Assembly (NCBI GenBank): GCA_000434235.1
Contig: FR892005.1
Span: 47,876-105,577 of the forward strand
DNA: 57,702 nucleotides
Direction of reading: 5' to 3'
DNA from: Alistipes sp. CAG:268
GTDB taxonomy: Bacteria > Bacteroidota > Bacteroidia > Bacteroidales > Rikenellaceae
Shown: positions 1 through 9,674 of the stretch, in pieces
Layout: each line of letters opens with the position of its first letter
Position numbering within the stretch: the stretch's first letter is position 1
Notes under the pieces: generated by a model
Told to the model about the DNA's origin: nothing
The model's database searches: none
What the model saw: the letters and a program-made list of their open reading frames with translations, nothing else
Program-made: the position numbers and the translations under genes

Positions 1-2
1 TC

Positions 3-746
3 CTGCTGATCTACGGCTCGATGGTCATGCAGTCGGTCATCGAGGAGAAGAACAACCGCGTGCTCGAGGTGATGGTCTCCTCGGTGCGGCCCTTCGACCT
101 GATGATGGGCAAGATCCTCGGCATCGCCTCGGTGGCCGTGGTGCAGATCGTCATCTGGGGCGTGCTGATCGTCGGCGTGGGCAGCTTCGTCATGCCGCAG
201 CTCATGCCCGCCGAGGCGATGGCCGGCGTGGAGGCCGTGCGGCAGGGGATGCCCGACGCCGCGGCTGCGAGCGGCATGGACACCGAGATGCTGCAGGCCG
301 TGGCCGCCGTCACGGACCTGGGCTATGTGGTCAAGATCTTCGTCTGCCTGCTGCTCTTCGTCTTCGGCGGCTACCTGCTCTACTCGGCGATGTTCGCTGC
401 CGTGGGCTCGGCCGTGGACAACGTACAGGACGCCTCGCAGCTGCAGACCCCCATCACGCTGCCGATCATCCTGGCTCTGCTGATGATGCTGGCCGTGATC
501 AAGGACCCTAACTCGCCGATGGCCTTCTGGTTCTCGATCATCCCCTTCACGTCGCCCGTGGTGATGATGGCCCGCATCCCCTACGACATTCCGCTGTGGG
601 AGATCGCCCTCTCGCTCGCGGTGCTCTACGGCTCGTTCATCGGCATGGTGTGGTTCGCCGCGAAGATCTACCGCGTGGGCATCTTCATGTACGGCAAGAA
701 ACCGACCCTCAAGGAGTTGGTGAAGTGGATGCGCTACAAGTACTGA
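3..746 (+). CDS. ABC-2 family transporter permease, 5' truncated by the window edge
   Basis: The reading frame is open from base 3, so the true start lies upstream and only the C-terminal ~247 residues are visible. The visible part begins with a conserved stretch (SVIEEKNNRVLEVMVSS) typical of NatB/YhaP-like ABC-2 permeases, followed by a helix at KILGIASVAVVQIVIWGVL, a long polar extracytoplasmic loop, and four further hydrophobic helices. It would form the membrane part of an ABC exporter; the partner ATPase is not in the window and is probably upstream. The family is clear, the substrate is unknown (sodium or antibiotic efflux is only a family-level guess). Confidence 0.85.
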   Translation: MLIYGSMVMQSVIEEKNNRVLEVMVSSVRPFDLMMGKILGIASVAVVQIVIWGVLIVGVGSFVMPQLMPAEAMAGVEAVRQGMPDAAAASGMDTEMLQAVAAVTDLGYVVKIFVCLLLFVFGGYLLYSAMFAAVGSAVDNVQDASQLQTPITLPIILALLMMLAVIKDPNSPMAFWFSIIPFTSPVVMMARIPYDIPLWEIALSLAVLYGSFIGMVWFAAKIYRVGIFMYGKKPTLKELVKWMRYKY

Positions 747-822
747 TACCGCATACGGGGACTTTTTGTCCGGGCGGCCGCATTTTTCTGTTATCGCAAT
801 AACAGATTCCTGAAATTTTTCA

Positions 823-830
823 TAATTTTG
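823..830 (+). promoter_or_regulatory. Bacteroidota -7 element upstream of pgk
   Basis: TAATTTTG matches the TAnnTTTG consensus of the Bacteroidota primary sigma factor. It lies 57 bp before the pgk ATG. No clear TTTG -33 element is seen at the usual distance, so only the -7 half is supported. Confidence 0.5.
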
Positions 831-887
831 CCACCGGATGAAATCCGAAGGAAAAACATTCAACAAAACATCTAATATTCAAGAGCT

Positions 888-2150
888 ATGATTTCGATCG
901 ACAACTACGATTTCAAAGGCAAGCGCGCGATCATCCGCGTGGATTTCAACGTGCCCCTCAACGAGAAGGGCGAAGTGACGGACGACACCCGCATCCGCGC
1001 CGCCATCCCCACCATCAAGAAGGTGCTCGACGAAGGCGGTTCGGTGATCCTCATGTCGCACATGGGTCGCCCGAAGAAGAACCCCGATCCCAAATACTCC
1101 CTCGAACAGATCATCCCGGCCATCGAGAAGAACCTCGGCGTGAAGGTCGCCTTCGCCGGTGACTGCATGGGCGAGAAGGCCGCCGAGATGGCCAAGGCCC
1201 TCAAGCCGGGCGAGGTGCTGCTGCTCGAGAACCTGCGTTTCTACGCCGAGGAGGAGGGCAAGCCCCGCGGCCTGGCGGAGGACGCCACCAAGGAGGAGAA
1301 GGACGCCGCCAAGAAGGCCCTCAAGGAGGGTCCGCAGAAGGAGTTCGTCAAGAAGCTGGCCTCGTATGCCGACTGCTACATCAACGACGCCTTCGGTACG
1401 GCTCACCGCAAGCACGCATCGACCTACCTGATCGCCAAGCACTTCCCCAACGACAAGATGTTCGGCTACCTCATGGAGCGCGAGGTCAAGGCGATCTCGG
1501 CCGTCATGGAGAAGCCCGCACACCCGTTCTGCGCCATCATCGGCGGTTCGAAGGTGTCGTCGAAGATCGGCGTCATCAAGGCCCTGATCGAGAAGGTCGA
1601 TTCGATCATCATCGGCGGCGGCATGACCTACACGTTCGCCGCAGCACAGGGCGGCAAGGTCGGCAATTCGATCTGCGAGCCCGACATGTTCCCCGTAGCC
1701 CTCGAGATCCTCGAGCTGGCCAAACAGAAGGGTGTTGAGCTGGTCATGTCGCCCGACGCGCTGATCGCCGATGCCTTCTCGGCCGACGCCAACACGAACG
1801 TCGCCCCGGCCGACAACATCCCCGACGGATGGGAGGGTGTCGATATCGCCGACGAGGGCAAGAAGCGTTTCCGCGAGCACATCCTCGGCTGCAAGACGAT
1901 CCTCTGGAACGGTCCGGTGGGCGTCTTCGAGATCGACAAGTTCGCAACCGGTTCGAAGGAGGTGGCCCTGGCCATCGCCGAGGCCACGAAGAAGGGCGCC
2001 TACTCGCTCATCGGCGGCGGCGACTCGGTGGCCTGCATCAACAAGTTCGGCCTGGCCGACCAGGTATCCTACATCTCGACCGGCGGCGGCGCCCTGCTTG
2101 AGTACATCGAATTCGGCACGCTGCCCGGCGTAGAGGCCATCCGCGAATAG
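888..2150 (+). CDS. pgk: Phosphoglycerate kinase
   Basis: Interconverts 1,3-bisphosphoglycerate + ADP and 3-phosphoglycerate + ATP in glycolysis, in the cytosol. The 420-residue product has the N-domain signature RVDFNVPLN, the substrate-binding region [18 protein letters not shown] before the hinge, and the C-domain nucleotide motif [13 protein letters not shown], ending in the usual [10 protein letters not shown]. Length is normal for the family. The ATG is preceded by a -7 promoter element and the gene is followed by its own terminator hairpin, so it is probably monocistronic. Confidence 0.98.
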   Translation: MISIDNYDFKGKRAIIRVDFNVPLNEKGEVTDDTRIRAAIPTIKKVLDEGGSVILMSHMGRPKKNPDPKYSLEQIIPAIEKNLGVKVAFAGDCMGEKAAEMAKALKPGEVLLLENLRFYAEEEGKPRGLAEDATKEEKDAAKKALKEGPQKEFVKKLASYADCYINDAFGTAHRKHASTYLIAKHFPNDKMFGYLMEREVKAISAVMEKPAHPFCAIIGGSKVSSKIGVIKALIEKVDSIIIGGGMTYTFAAAQGGKVGNSICEPDMFPVALEILELAKQKGVELVMSPDALIADAFSADANTNVAPADNIPDGWEGVDIADEGKKRFREHILGCKTILWNGPVGVFEIDKFATGSKEVALAIAEATKKGAYSLIGGGDSVACINKFGLADQVSYISTGGGALLEYIEFGTLPGVEAIRE

Positions 2151-2180
2151 GCTGACTGCCTCGAAACATCGAAAAAAGCG

Positions 2181-2213
2181 AAACGGGAATCTCCGCGGAG
2201 GTTCCCGTTTTCA
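2181..2213 (+). terminator. Rho-independent terminator after pgk
   Basis: AAACGGGAA (2181-2189) pairs perfectly with TTCCCGTTT (2202-2210) around a GC-rich inner loop that can extend the stem; a short T-rich tail follows. It lies between pgk and the M13 peptidase gene. Confidence 0.7.
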
Positions 2214-2233
2214 AAACCCGAACAAATACCGAT

Positions 2234-4264
2234 ATGAAAAAAATCATCCTTTTCGCAGTATCCCTGGCTTGTATGGCAAGTTGTCAGAATAACCCGACCA
2301 AGACCCCGGCCATCGACCTCACGAATTTCGACCTCTCGGTAGCCCCGAACGCCGACTTCTACCAGTATGCCACGGGCGGGTGGCAGGCCAAGAACCCGCT
2401 CAAACCCGAATATTCGCGCTACGGCGCCTTCGACGTGATCGCCGAGAACAACCAGAAGCGCATCAACGACCTGTTCCAGGAGATGGTCAAGATCGAGGCC
2501 GCCCCGGGCAGTGTCGAGCAGAAGATCTCCGACCTCTACAAGATGGGCCTCGACTCGGTGCGCCTGAACACGGAGGGCGCCGCCCCGATCCAGGCCAAGG
2601 TCGCCGAGCTGCTGGGCATCACCGACCGCGCACAGCTGACGGCCGCCATCGCCGACCTGCACCACTCGGTGGCCAACCCCTTCTTCGGCATGGGCGTGCA
2701 GTCGGACCTGATGAACAGCAACATGAATGCCCTCTACATCTCGCAGAGCGGCCTGGGCATGGGTACGCGCGACTACTATGTCGATGAGTCGAATGCCGGG
2801 ATCAAGAAGGCCTACGGCGAGATGCTCGCCAAGCTCTTCACCCTGACGGGCATCGAGCAGGCCGAACAGGCCGCCGCTTCGGTCGTCGAACTGGAGACCA
2901 AGCTGGCCGAGAAGATGTGGTCGAACGTCGAGCTGCGCGACATCGTGGCCCAGTACAACCCGATGTCGAAGGCCGACTTCGAGAAGACCTACGACGCCAT
3001 CGACTGGCCGGCCTACTACAAGGCGATGGGCATCGGCGACTTCGACACGATCATCGTGACGACCCCTTCGGCCGTGGCCAACGCCAACGACCTGCTGAAG
3101 AACGCCCCGATCGAGTCGCTGCGCTACTATCTGGCCGCACAGTACATCAACGCCGCCGCCGGCTACCTGAGCGACGATTTCCAGCAGGCCTCGTTCGACT
3201 TCTACGGCAAGGTGATGTCGGGCCAGCAGGAGCAGAAGCCCCGCTGGAAGCGCGCCATGTCGGTGCCCAACGGTACGCTGGGTGAGGCCGTGGGCGAGAT
3301 GTACGTCGCCAAGTACTTCCCCGAGAAGGACAAGGAGCGCATGATGGAACTGGTCAAGAACCTGCAGACGGCTCTCGGCCAGCACATCGACGCCCTCGAC
3401 TGGATGTCCGACACCACGAAGGCCAAGGCCCGCGAGAAGCTGGCGACCTTCACCGTGAAGATCGGCTACCCCGACAAGTGGAAGGACTACACGACGCTCG
3501 AGATCGACCCGGCGAAGAGCTACTGGGAGAATATCGTCAATGCCAACATCTGGTACACGGAGGACAACATCGCCGACCTGGGCAAACCCGTGGACAAGGA
3601 GGAGTGGGGCATGACGCCGCAGACGGTCAATGCCTACTACAATCCGACGACCAACGAGATCTGCTTCCCGGCCGCCATCCTGCAGCCGCCCTTCTACAAC
3701 CCCGACGCCGACGACGCGGTGAACTACGGTGCCATCGGCGTGGTGATCGGCCACGAGATGACCCACGGATTCGACGACCAGGGCCGCCAGTTCGACAAGG
3801 ACGGCAACATGAACAACTGGTGGACCGAAGAGGACGCCGCCGCCTTCAAGGCCAAGACCGACATTCTGGTCAAGCAGTTCGACGCCATCGAGGTGCTGCC
3901 CGCCAAGGACGGCCAGCCGGCACTGCATGCCAACGGCTCGCTCTCGCTGGGTGAGAACATCGCCGACCAGGGCGGCCTGCGCGTAGCCTGGACGGCCTAC
4001 CACAACTCGCTCGAGGGCAAGGAGAAACCCGCCCCGATCGACGGATTCACGCCCGAGCAGCGCTTCTACCTGGGTTACGCAACGCTGTGGGCCCAGAACA
4101 TCCGCGACGAGGAGGCTGCCCGTCTGACCAAGCTCGACGTACACTCGCTGGGCAAGTGGCGCGTGAACGCCACGCTGCGCAACCTGCAGACCTTCTACGA
4201 CGCCTTCGGCATCACCGACGGCGCGATGTTCCTGCCCGAGGAGGAGCGCGTGATCATCTGGTAA
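2234..4264 (+). CDS. M13 (neprilysin/PepO-like) zinc metallopeptidase lipoprotein
   Basis: A 676-residue exported peptidase likely cleaving oligopeptides at the cell envelope. The N-terminus is a lipoprotein signal (MKKIILFAVSLACMASC, lipid-modified Cys 17). The M13 N-domain begins at about residue 30. The catalytic domain has NAYYNP near residue 466, the zinc site HEMTH near 506-510 followed by GFDDQGRQFD, and the glutamate ligand in ENIADQGG near 574, the order expected for M13. The C-terminus (EERVIIW) corresponds to the usual M13 CxxW end, here with VIIW instead of the Cys. Transcribed alone; a strong bidirectional terminator follows. Confidence 0.93.
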   Translation: MKKIILFAVSLACMASCQNNPTKTPAIDLTNFDLSVAPNADFYQYATGGWQAKNPLKPEYSRYGAFDVIAENNQKRINDLFQEMVKIEAAPGSVEQKISDLYKMGLDSVRLNTEGAAPIQAKVAELLGITDRAQLTAAIADLHHSVANPFFGMGVQSDLMNSNMNALYISQSGLGMGTRDYYVDESNAGIKKAYGEMLAKLFTLTGIEQAEQAAASVVELETKLAEKMWSNVELRDIVAQYNPMSKADFEKTYDAIDWPAYYKAMGIGDFDTIIVTTPSAVANANDLLKNAPIESLRYYLAAQYINAAAGYLSDDFQQASFDFYGKVMSGQQEQKPRWKRAMSVPNGTLGEAVGEMYVAKYFPEKDKERMMELVKNLQTALGQHIDALDWMSDTTKAKAREKLATFTVKIGYPDKWKDYTTLEIDPAKSYWENIVNANIWYTEDNIADLGKPVDKEEWGMTPQTVNAYYNPTTNEICFPAAILQPPFYNPDADDAVNYGAIGVVIGHEMTHGFDDQGRQFDKDGNMNNWWTEEDAAAFKAKTDILVKQFDAIEVLPAKDGQPALHANGSLSLGENIADQGGLRVAWTAYHNSLEGKEKPAPIDGFTPEQRFYLGYATLWAQNIRDEEAARLTKLDVHSLGKWRVNATLRNLQTFYDAFGITDGAMFLPEEERVIIW

Positions 4265-4310
4265 GGAAACAGGCGGCGGGGCCGGCAGCGGCTCCCCGCT
4301 CCGAAAAGAG

Positions 4311-4351
4311 AGAGGTCCGGAATCCTTTGTGGATTCCGGACCTCTTTTTTA
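4311..4351. terminator. Bidirectional terminator between convergent M13 and patatin genes
   Basis: A 15-bp perfect inverted repeat (AGAGGTCCGGAATCC at 4311-4325 with its complement at 4331-4345) flanks a 5-nt loop and is followed by a T run on the plus strand. It sits between two convergent genes, so it can end both transcripts. Confidence 0.88.
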
Positions 4352-4440
4352 TCCGCTCCGCCCCGTTTTCGGCCTTTTTCCGCCCAACCTGCCGGTTCCG
4401 AAGCAACGGACGGAGCGGATGCCGGAGACGGGAAGTACGG

Positions 4441-6750
4441 TCAATAGAAGGTTCCTTTCGGGGCAAAGATCGCATACCCGAAGTTGAAGGTCAGGTACAT
4501 GTTCTTCCAGTCCTTCAGATCGTACTTGGTCAGGGCGAGGCTCACGGGACCAATCGGCGAATGGTAGACCAGCGACGCCTCGGCGATATAGTGCCACCTC
4601 CGGTCCGCAAGGCGGACGCCCGCCGGCGCCAGGGCGCTGTCGTGCGGGGCGCGGAACATCGCATGGAAGCCCGTCCGGAAGAAGAAGTTGGACATCAGGT
4701 CGAACGTCGGCATGATACCCGCACCGACAAACCACGGGGCGTGGAAGTCGGGCATGTAGATCATCTTCGCATGCTGCACGGGGGCATACGACGGCATCGA
4801 CATCAACGTAGCGTCCCACGAACCGAAGTCGGGATGGTTCGTATAGACCCCGTCGATGTTGTATCCGAACGAGAACCAGCTGCTTTGCGGGATGTCGAAA
4901 TACTGCGACCAGCTGACCCGCGCCCCGAACCAGTGGCGCATGCCCGGCGAGTAGAAGCGTTCGGCATCGTAAGGCCGCACCTTCTCACGCCCCGTGACAT
5001 AGATACCCGACAGACGCAGGTCCGAACCGCGTCGCGGGTAAAGGAACTTGTCAAGCGTATTGCGGGCCACTTCGGCCTTCAGCCCGAAAAACCGGAAGCG
5101 CGTGAGGTCCGTATCGTCGGCGAAGAGGTCCTCCGAGTCATAGCGGTAGTTCACATGCCCGGCATTCGCCCGAAGCGTCACCACGCTTCGGTGCGTGAGC
5201 GGCATGCCCGCAGCCAGCGAGAAGAAACTCTCGCTCTCCTTGACCTGCTCCGTATTGTCGATCTTCGTCACGTTGCCGAAGGAGCCGTGACGCAGGTTGT
5301 GGACCGAAAAGTTGTAGGAGTAGTCGAGAAAAAGCGGTTCGACGAGGTAGAAGTCGGTGCGCCCGCCGAGTTTGCCCCACGTGTAGAGCGGCCCCAGGTA
5401 GAGCTCTGCCCCGAGCCGCTGCCCGACACGGCCGATCCGCTGGTAGTTCATCCCGATATAGGCCTGGTTGAAGGCCGTCGAAGAGATGTTGCCGCCGATC
5501 GTGATCCGGAAGTTCGGACGCGTGTGGAACCGGGCCTGGAACGAATAACGGCCCCGCAGCGAGTCGTAACGCACATGGGGAAAATCCATCGTGAACTCCC
5601 CGCCGGCCAACACTTCGAAGAGGTTGTCGCGCAGTTCGGCGAAGCCCATCGGGCGCTGGTGCCCGGGTGTACGGCGGTCCACCTGCACGAAATCGCGGAT
5701 GTAAGCCCGCTGCGCCTGCGAAAGGCCCTCGAGCTTGTAGTCGTCGAACAGGAGCCTCGGGCAGCGCTCCCGGAAGGCCGCACGCCGGGCCTCGTAGTAG
5801 GCCGTATCGCGGCGCTCGGTGATGCGCTCGAGGATCTGCGGCATCGCAGCCATGGCATCGGCATAGCCCGAATCCATGATCTCGACCGCCCGGTCGAAAT
5901 CGAGCATGCCGGCATCGACCCCGCGGCGGATCGTGATGCTCCGTCCCTCGGGCAGCGTATAGTCGGTCTTCTGCATGGCCAGCATGAAGGCCTGGTCCAG
6001 GAGGTTGCTCTCGACGCTGGGCGGCGTGTTGCCGGCCGTGCAGATCGAGCCGACGATCAGGTCGGGGGAGAACTCCTCGTCGAGGGGCCTCCACGGAAAG
6101 TTGTCGTAGATACCGCCGTCGTAGAGCAGCATCGAATCGATACCCATTGGCTTGAATACCAAAGGAATGGCCATCGACGAACGCACGGCCTCGCTCAATT
6201 CGCCGCTCCGCAGCACCGCCGGACGGCGGTGGTTCATGTCGCTGGCCACACAGAGAAACGGTACCATCAGGCGGTCGAAATCACCTTCCGAAGCAGCCGT
6301 CGCCGGAGCGAAGAGTTCGGTCAGCGCCAGGTCGATCTGCGTCGAGGAGATCAGGTTTTTGGGAACCTGGAAACGCTTTCCGGCCGGGCTTTCAACATCA
6401 ATCAGCAGACTCAGGAACGAGGGGTTGTTGCCCACCTGCCGGTAATAGTCCATATACTTGTTGGGGTCGATACGTCCCGAAACCCACTCCTTGACCACGC
6501 CCGAACTGACGATGGCCCGCATCTCGGCAGGGGAGTAGCCCGCGGCATACATCGCCGCAATGATCGACCCCATCGAGGTGCCGGCCACACAGTCGATCGG
6601 CACACCGTTCTGCTCGAGCGCCTCCAGCACGCCGATGTGGTAGAGTCCCTTCGCGCCGCCGCCGCTCATCACCACACCTACCCGCTGGGCCGCCGCAGGG
6701 AGCACCCCGGCAAGCAACAGCAGGACAAATACGAGGGATTTACGCAACAT
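4441..6750 (-). CDS. Patatin-like phospholipase fused to a C-terminal outer-membrane beta-barrel (type Vd autotransporter-like)
   Basis: A 769-residue protein with a signal peptide (MLRKSLVFVLLLLAGVLPAAAQ), then a patatin lipase domain at about 23-300: oxyanion motif GGGAKG at 30-35, nucleophile elbow GTSMG with Ser59, and the Asp of the Ser-Asp dyad in YDGG near residue 211. After a POTRA-like linker (about 300-375) the rest is alternating amphipathic strands ending in an aromatic residue, as in Omp85/BamA-type barrels. This architecture matches PlpD-type Vd autotransporters, which place a lipase outside or at the outer membrane. It is convergent with the upstream peptidase gene and divergent from pheS. 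The lipid substrate is unknown. Confidence 0.9.
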   Translation of the reverse strand: MLRKSLVFVLLLLAGVLPAAAQRVGVVMSGGGAKGLYHIGVLEALEQNGVPIDCVAGTSMGSIIAAMYAAGYSPAEMRAIVSSGVVKEWVSGRIDPNKYMDYYRQVGNNPSFLSLLIDVESPAGKRFQVPKNLISSTQIDLALTELFAPATAASEGDFDRLMVPFLCVASDMNHRRPAVLRSGELSEAVRSSMAIPLVFKPMGIDSMLLYDGGIYDNFPWRPLDEEFSPDLIVGSICTAGNTPPSVESNLLDQAFMLAMQKTDYTLPEGRSITIRRGVDAGMLDFDRAVEIMDSGYADAMAAMPQILERITERRDTAYYEARRAAFRERCPRLLFDDYKLEGLSQAQRAYIRDFVQVDRRTPGHQRPMGFAELRDNLFEVLAGGEFTMDFPHVRYDSLRGRYSFQARFHTRPNFRITIGGNISSTAFNQAYIGMNYQRIGRVGQRLGAELYLGPLYTWGKLGGRTDFYLVEPLFLDYSYNFSVHNLRHGSFGNVTKIDNTEQVKESESFFSLAAGMPLTHRSVVTLRANAGHVNYRYDSEDLFADDTDLTRFRFFGLKAEVARNTLDKFLYPRRGSDLRLSGIYVTGREKVRPYDAERFYSPGMRHWFGARVSWSQYFDIPQSSWFSFGYNIDGVYTNHPDFGSWDATLMSMPSYAPVQHAKMIYMPDFHAPWFVGAGIMPTFDLMSNFFFRTGFHAMFRAPHDSALAPAGVRLADRRWHYIAEASLVYHSPIGPVSLALTKYDLKDWKNMYLTFNFGYAIFAPKGTFY

Positions 6751-6765
6751 ATCTCAATTTTTTTA

Positions 6766-6773
6766 TAACTTTG
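6766..6773 (+). promoter_or_regulatory. -7 promoter element for pheS operon
   Basis: TAACTTTG matches TAnnTTTG and points toward pheS, whose ATG is 59 bp further on. The 82-bp gap between the patatin and pheS starts must also hold the divergent patatin promoter, which I could not identify. Confidence 0.5.
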
Positions 6774-6832
6774 CACGTTACATGGGGTGCAGAGCACTTC
6801 AAAAGTAGGGAAAAAAGAAAAACGAACAAAAT

Positions 6833-7858
6833 ATGATCGACAAAATCAATGAACTCCTCCGACGTGTCGAAGAGTTCAAACCGAAAGCAGCCGCCGAACT
6901 CGAAGAGTTCCGCATCAAGGTCCTCGGCAAGAAGGGCGAACTGAACGCCCTGATGGAGGAGTTCAAGAGCGTCGCTCCCGAAATGAAGCGCGAACTCGGA
7001 CAGCAGCTCAACCGCCTGAAGACCGAAGCCACGGAACGGATCAACACGCTGCGCGAGCAGCTGCAGAACGCCGCCGAGGACAACCGGACCGCGGAGGAGG
7101 ACCTGACCCGCCCGGGATCGGCCGAACACCTCGGTTCGCGCCACCCGATCGCGCTGGTCAAGAACCAGATCGTCGAGATCTTCTCGCGTCTGGGCTACAC
7201 AGTGGCCGACGGCCCGGAGATCGAGGACGACTGGCACGTCTTCTCGGCGCTCAACTTTCCGCCCGAGCACCCGGCGCGCGACATGCAGGACACCTTCTTC
7301 ATCGAGAAGGATCCCGACGTCCTGCTGCGCACGCACACCTCGTCGATCCAGGTACGCACGATGGAGCGCCAGAAGCCGCCCATCCGCGTGATCTGCCCCG
7401 GCCGGGTATTCCGCAACGAGGCGATCTCCTACCGTGCCCACTGCATCTTCCACCAGATCGAGGGCCTCTACATCGACGAAGGGGTCTCGTTCGCCGACAT
7501 GAAGCAGTCGCTGCTCTACTTCGCCAAGGAGCTCTTCGGCGAGCAGACGGCCATCCGCATGCGCCCCTCCTACTTCCCCTTCACCGAACCTTCGGCCGAG
7601 GTGGACGTCTCGTGCAACCTCTGCGGCGGCAAGGGATGCCCGGTCTGCAAGGGCACGGGATGGCTCGAGATCATGGGCTGCGGCATGGTAGACCCCAACG
7701 TTCTGAAAGCCAATAATATCGATCCTGAAAAATACTCCGGATTCGCATTCGGCATGGGCATCGAACGAATCGCCATGCTCAAATACGGCGTCAAGGACCT
7801 GCGCCTCTACTTCGAAAACGACGTGCGTTTCCTCCACCAGTTCGACCAGTCGCTCTAA
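6833..7858 (+). CDS. pheS: Phenylalanine--tRNA ligase alpha subunit
   Basis: Charges tRNA-Phe as part of the alpha2beta2 PheRS. The 341-residue product has the N-terminal coiled coil that binds tRNA (about 1-90), then the class II catalytic domain: motif 2 region [22 protein letters not shown], and motif 3 [17 protein letters not shown] near the end, finishing with the usual DVRFLHQF. The partner pheT is not in the window. It heads a plus-strand run with the TPR, EnvC-like, YbeY and MnmG genes. Confidence 0.98.
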   Translation: MIDKINELLRRVEEFKPKAAAELEEFRIKVLGKKGELNALMEEFKSVAPEMKRELGQQLNRLKTEATERINTLREQLQNAAEDNRTAEEDLTRPGSAEHLGSRHPIALVKNQIVEIFSRLGYTVADGPEIEDDWHVFSALNFPPEHPARDMQDTFFIEKDPDVLLRTHTSSIQVRTMERQKPPIRVICPGRVFRNEAISYRAHCIFHQIEGLYIDEGVSFADMKQSLLYFAKELFGEQTAIRMRPSYFPFTEPSAEVDVSCNLCGGKGCPVCKGTGWLEIMGCGMVDPNVLKANNIDPEKYSGFAFGMGIERIAMLKYGVKDLRLYFENDVRFLHQFDQSL

Positions 7859-7871
7859 ACCTTCGGCAGGC

Positions 7872-9674
7872 ATGAAACGGCTGATGGCGACATGGCTTCT
7901 GGGTGCGCTCTTCACCACGGCCTTCGTGGCGGGGAAGGGCACTCCGGCCGCACCCGCATATCCCGACTCGCTGCCGAGCGTATGGTTCTACACCGAGGGC
8001 ATCAAGCAGCAGACCATAACGGGCGATACGCTGCAGGCCCGCAAACTCTTCGCCGAAGCCATCCGGCGCGACTCGAACTACGCCCCGGCCTACTTCGAGC
8101 TGGTATCCAACGGAATGTATGCCTCGCCCGAGGAGGCCGTCGAGCTGGCCGGACGCGCCTACCGGCTCGATACGGCCAACAAGTGGTACCATCAGTTCTA
8201 CGGCCAGACGCTCGTCTTCGCCGGAGAGTACGACCGGGCCGTTCCCGTCTACCGCAGCCTGATCGACCGTTTCCCCAAGGAGCCGGACTTCTACCGGATC
8301 CTCGCGGCGCTCTACGAGCAGACCCGACAGCCTGCCGAGGCCGTGGCCCTGCTCGACTCGGCCGAGGTGCGCTTCGGACGCATTCCCGTGCTGAACAGCA
8401 TGAAGCGCCGCCTGCTCGTGGCCACCGGACAGATCAGCCGGGCCCTGGATGAGGCCCGGCAGGAGGCGGCAGCGACCCCCTACGAGCCCGAGCCCCACGT
8501 GGCACTGGCCAACCTCTACGCCGCAGACGGACGCGACTCGCTGGCCCGCGCGGAGTTTGACGAGGCGCTGCGGATCGACTCGACGAACCTCGCAACGCTC
8601 ATGTCGCTGGCCGACTACTACACCTCCCGACAGGACTACCGCTCGCTGCTGGCCGTCTCACGGAGGTTGTTCCTGGCCGACGAACTCCCGCTCGAGACGA
8701 AGATCCGCCAATTCGAACAGTACACCTCGGACATCCGCTTCTACCGCGAATACTACCTGCAGCTCAACGACCTGGCCTCGGTGCTGGCCATCAAGTATCC
8801 CGACGACAAGCGCGTCGTGGAACTCTATGCCGGCCACCTGATCGCCTCCGGGGAGCTGGACCAAGCCCTTGCGCTCTACAAGAGCCACCTCGACGACCAG
8901 CCCCCCGTGGAGGAGTACTACCGCACGATCATCGACATCGAAAGCTACAAGAAGCGGACCGACTCGGTCGGCCGCTATGTCGTGAAGGCCATCGGACTCT
9001 TCCCCGACCGGATCGACTTCCGGCTGGCCAAAGGACATGTGGCCAGCCTATCGGGCGACTACGACCGGGCCCTCGGGGCCTACGAAGAGTCGCTCGCGTA
9101 TGCCTCGACGGATTCGCTGCGCAGCGTGGTCTGGGGCATGATCGGCGACACGTGGCACCTGAAGGCCACCGAAGGTGTCACCGACTGGGACGAGCGGATG
9201 GACCTCGGGACGGTCAAGTCCACGGCCGCATTCCGCAAGGGAATGAAACGTTGCTACAGCGCCTACGAGCGCAGCCTGCGCTACGACCCTGACAACACGA
9301 TGGTGCTGAACAACTACGCCTACTTCCTCTCGGTCGAGGGACGCGATCTGGAGCGGGCGCTGGCCATGGCCAGCCGTGTCGTGGCGCTCGAGAACGACAA
9401 CCCGACCTACCTCGACACCCACGCCTGGGTGCTCCACAAACTGGGACGCACGGACGAAGCCAAGAAGATCCAGCAGCGGGCCGTGGTGCTCGACGGGCAG
9501 AAATCGCCTTCGCTGCTGGCCCACTACGGCGACATTCTCCATGCCCTGGGCGAACAGTTCATGGCCGAAATCTACTGGCGTCAGGCGTTGGAGAAGGGAT
9601 ACGATCCCGCATTGATCGAACCCCGGCTCAAACAGCCGGCCGCTGACCGAAACTCCGAAAAGACAAGCCGATGA
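7872..9674 (+). CDS. Secreted/envelope tetratricopeptide repeat protein
   Basis: A 600-residue protein with an N-terminal hydrophobic signal (MKRLMATWLLGALFTTAFVAG) followed by many 34-residue TPR-like helical hairpins, e.g. ARKLFAEAIRRDSNYAPAYFELV, AYERSLRYDPDNTMVLNNYAYFLS and AMASRVVALENDNPTYLDTHAWVLHKLG. TPR arrays are protein-protein scaffolds; no enzymatic motif is seen. It begins 13 bp after pheS and its stop overlaps the start of the envC-like gene by 4 bp, suggesting coupled translation and perhaps a shared envelope role. Exact function not recognised. Confidence 0.85.
   Translation: MKRLMATWLLGALFTTAFVAGKGTPAAPAYPDSLPSVWFYTEGIKQQTITGDTLQARKLFAEAIRRDSNYAPAYFELVSNGMYASPEEAVELAGRAYRLDTANKWYHQFYGQTLVFAGEYDRAVPVYRSLIDRFPKEPDFYRILAALYEQTRQPAEAVALLDSAEVRFGRIPVLNSMKRRLLVATGQISRALDEARQEAAATPYEPEPHVALANLYAADGRDSLARAEFDEALRIDSTNLATLMSLADYYTSRQDYRSLLAVSRRLFLADELPLETKIRQFEQYTSDIRFYREYYLQLNDLASVLAIKYPDDKRVVELYAGHLIASGELDQALALYKSHLDDQPPVEEYYRTIIDIESYKKRTDSVGRYVVKAIGLFPDRIDFRLAKGHVASLSGDYDRALGAYEESLAYASTDSLRSVVWGMIGDTWHLKATEGVTDWDERMDLGTVKSTAAFRKGMKRCYSAYERSLRYDPDNTMVLNNYAYFLSVEGRDLERALAMASRVVALENDNPTYLDTHAWVLHKLGRTDEAKKIQQRAVVLDGQKSPSLLAHYGDILHALGEQFMAEIYWRQALEKGYDPALIEPRLKQPAADRNSEKTSR

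Noticed and set aside
4087..6768. 893-codon open frame antisense to the patatin gene
   Set aside because: Arg/His/Val-rich product with no motif; shadow of a clearly real gene.
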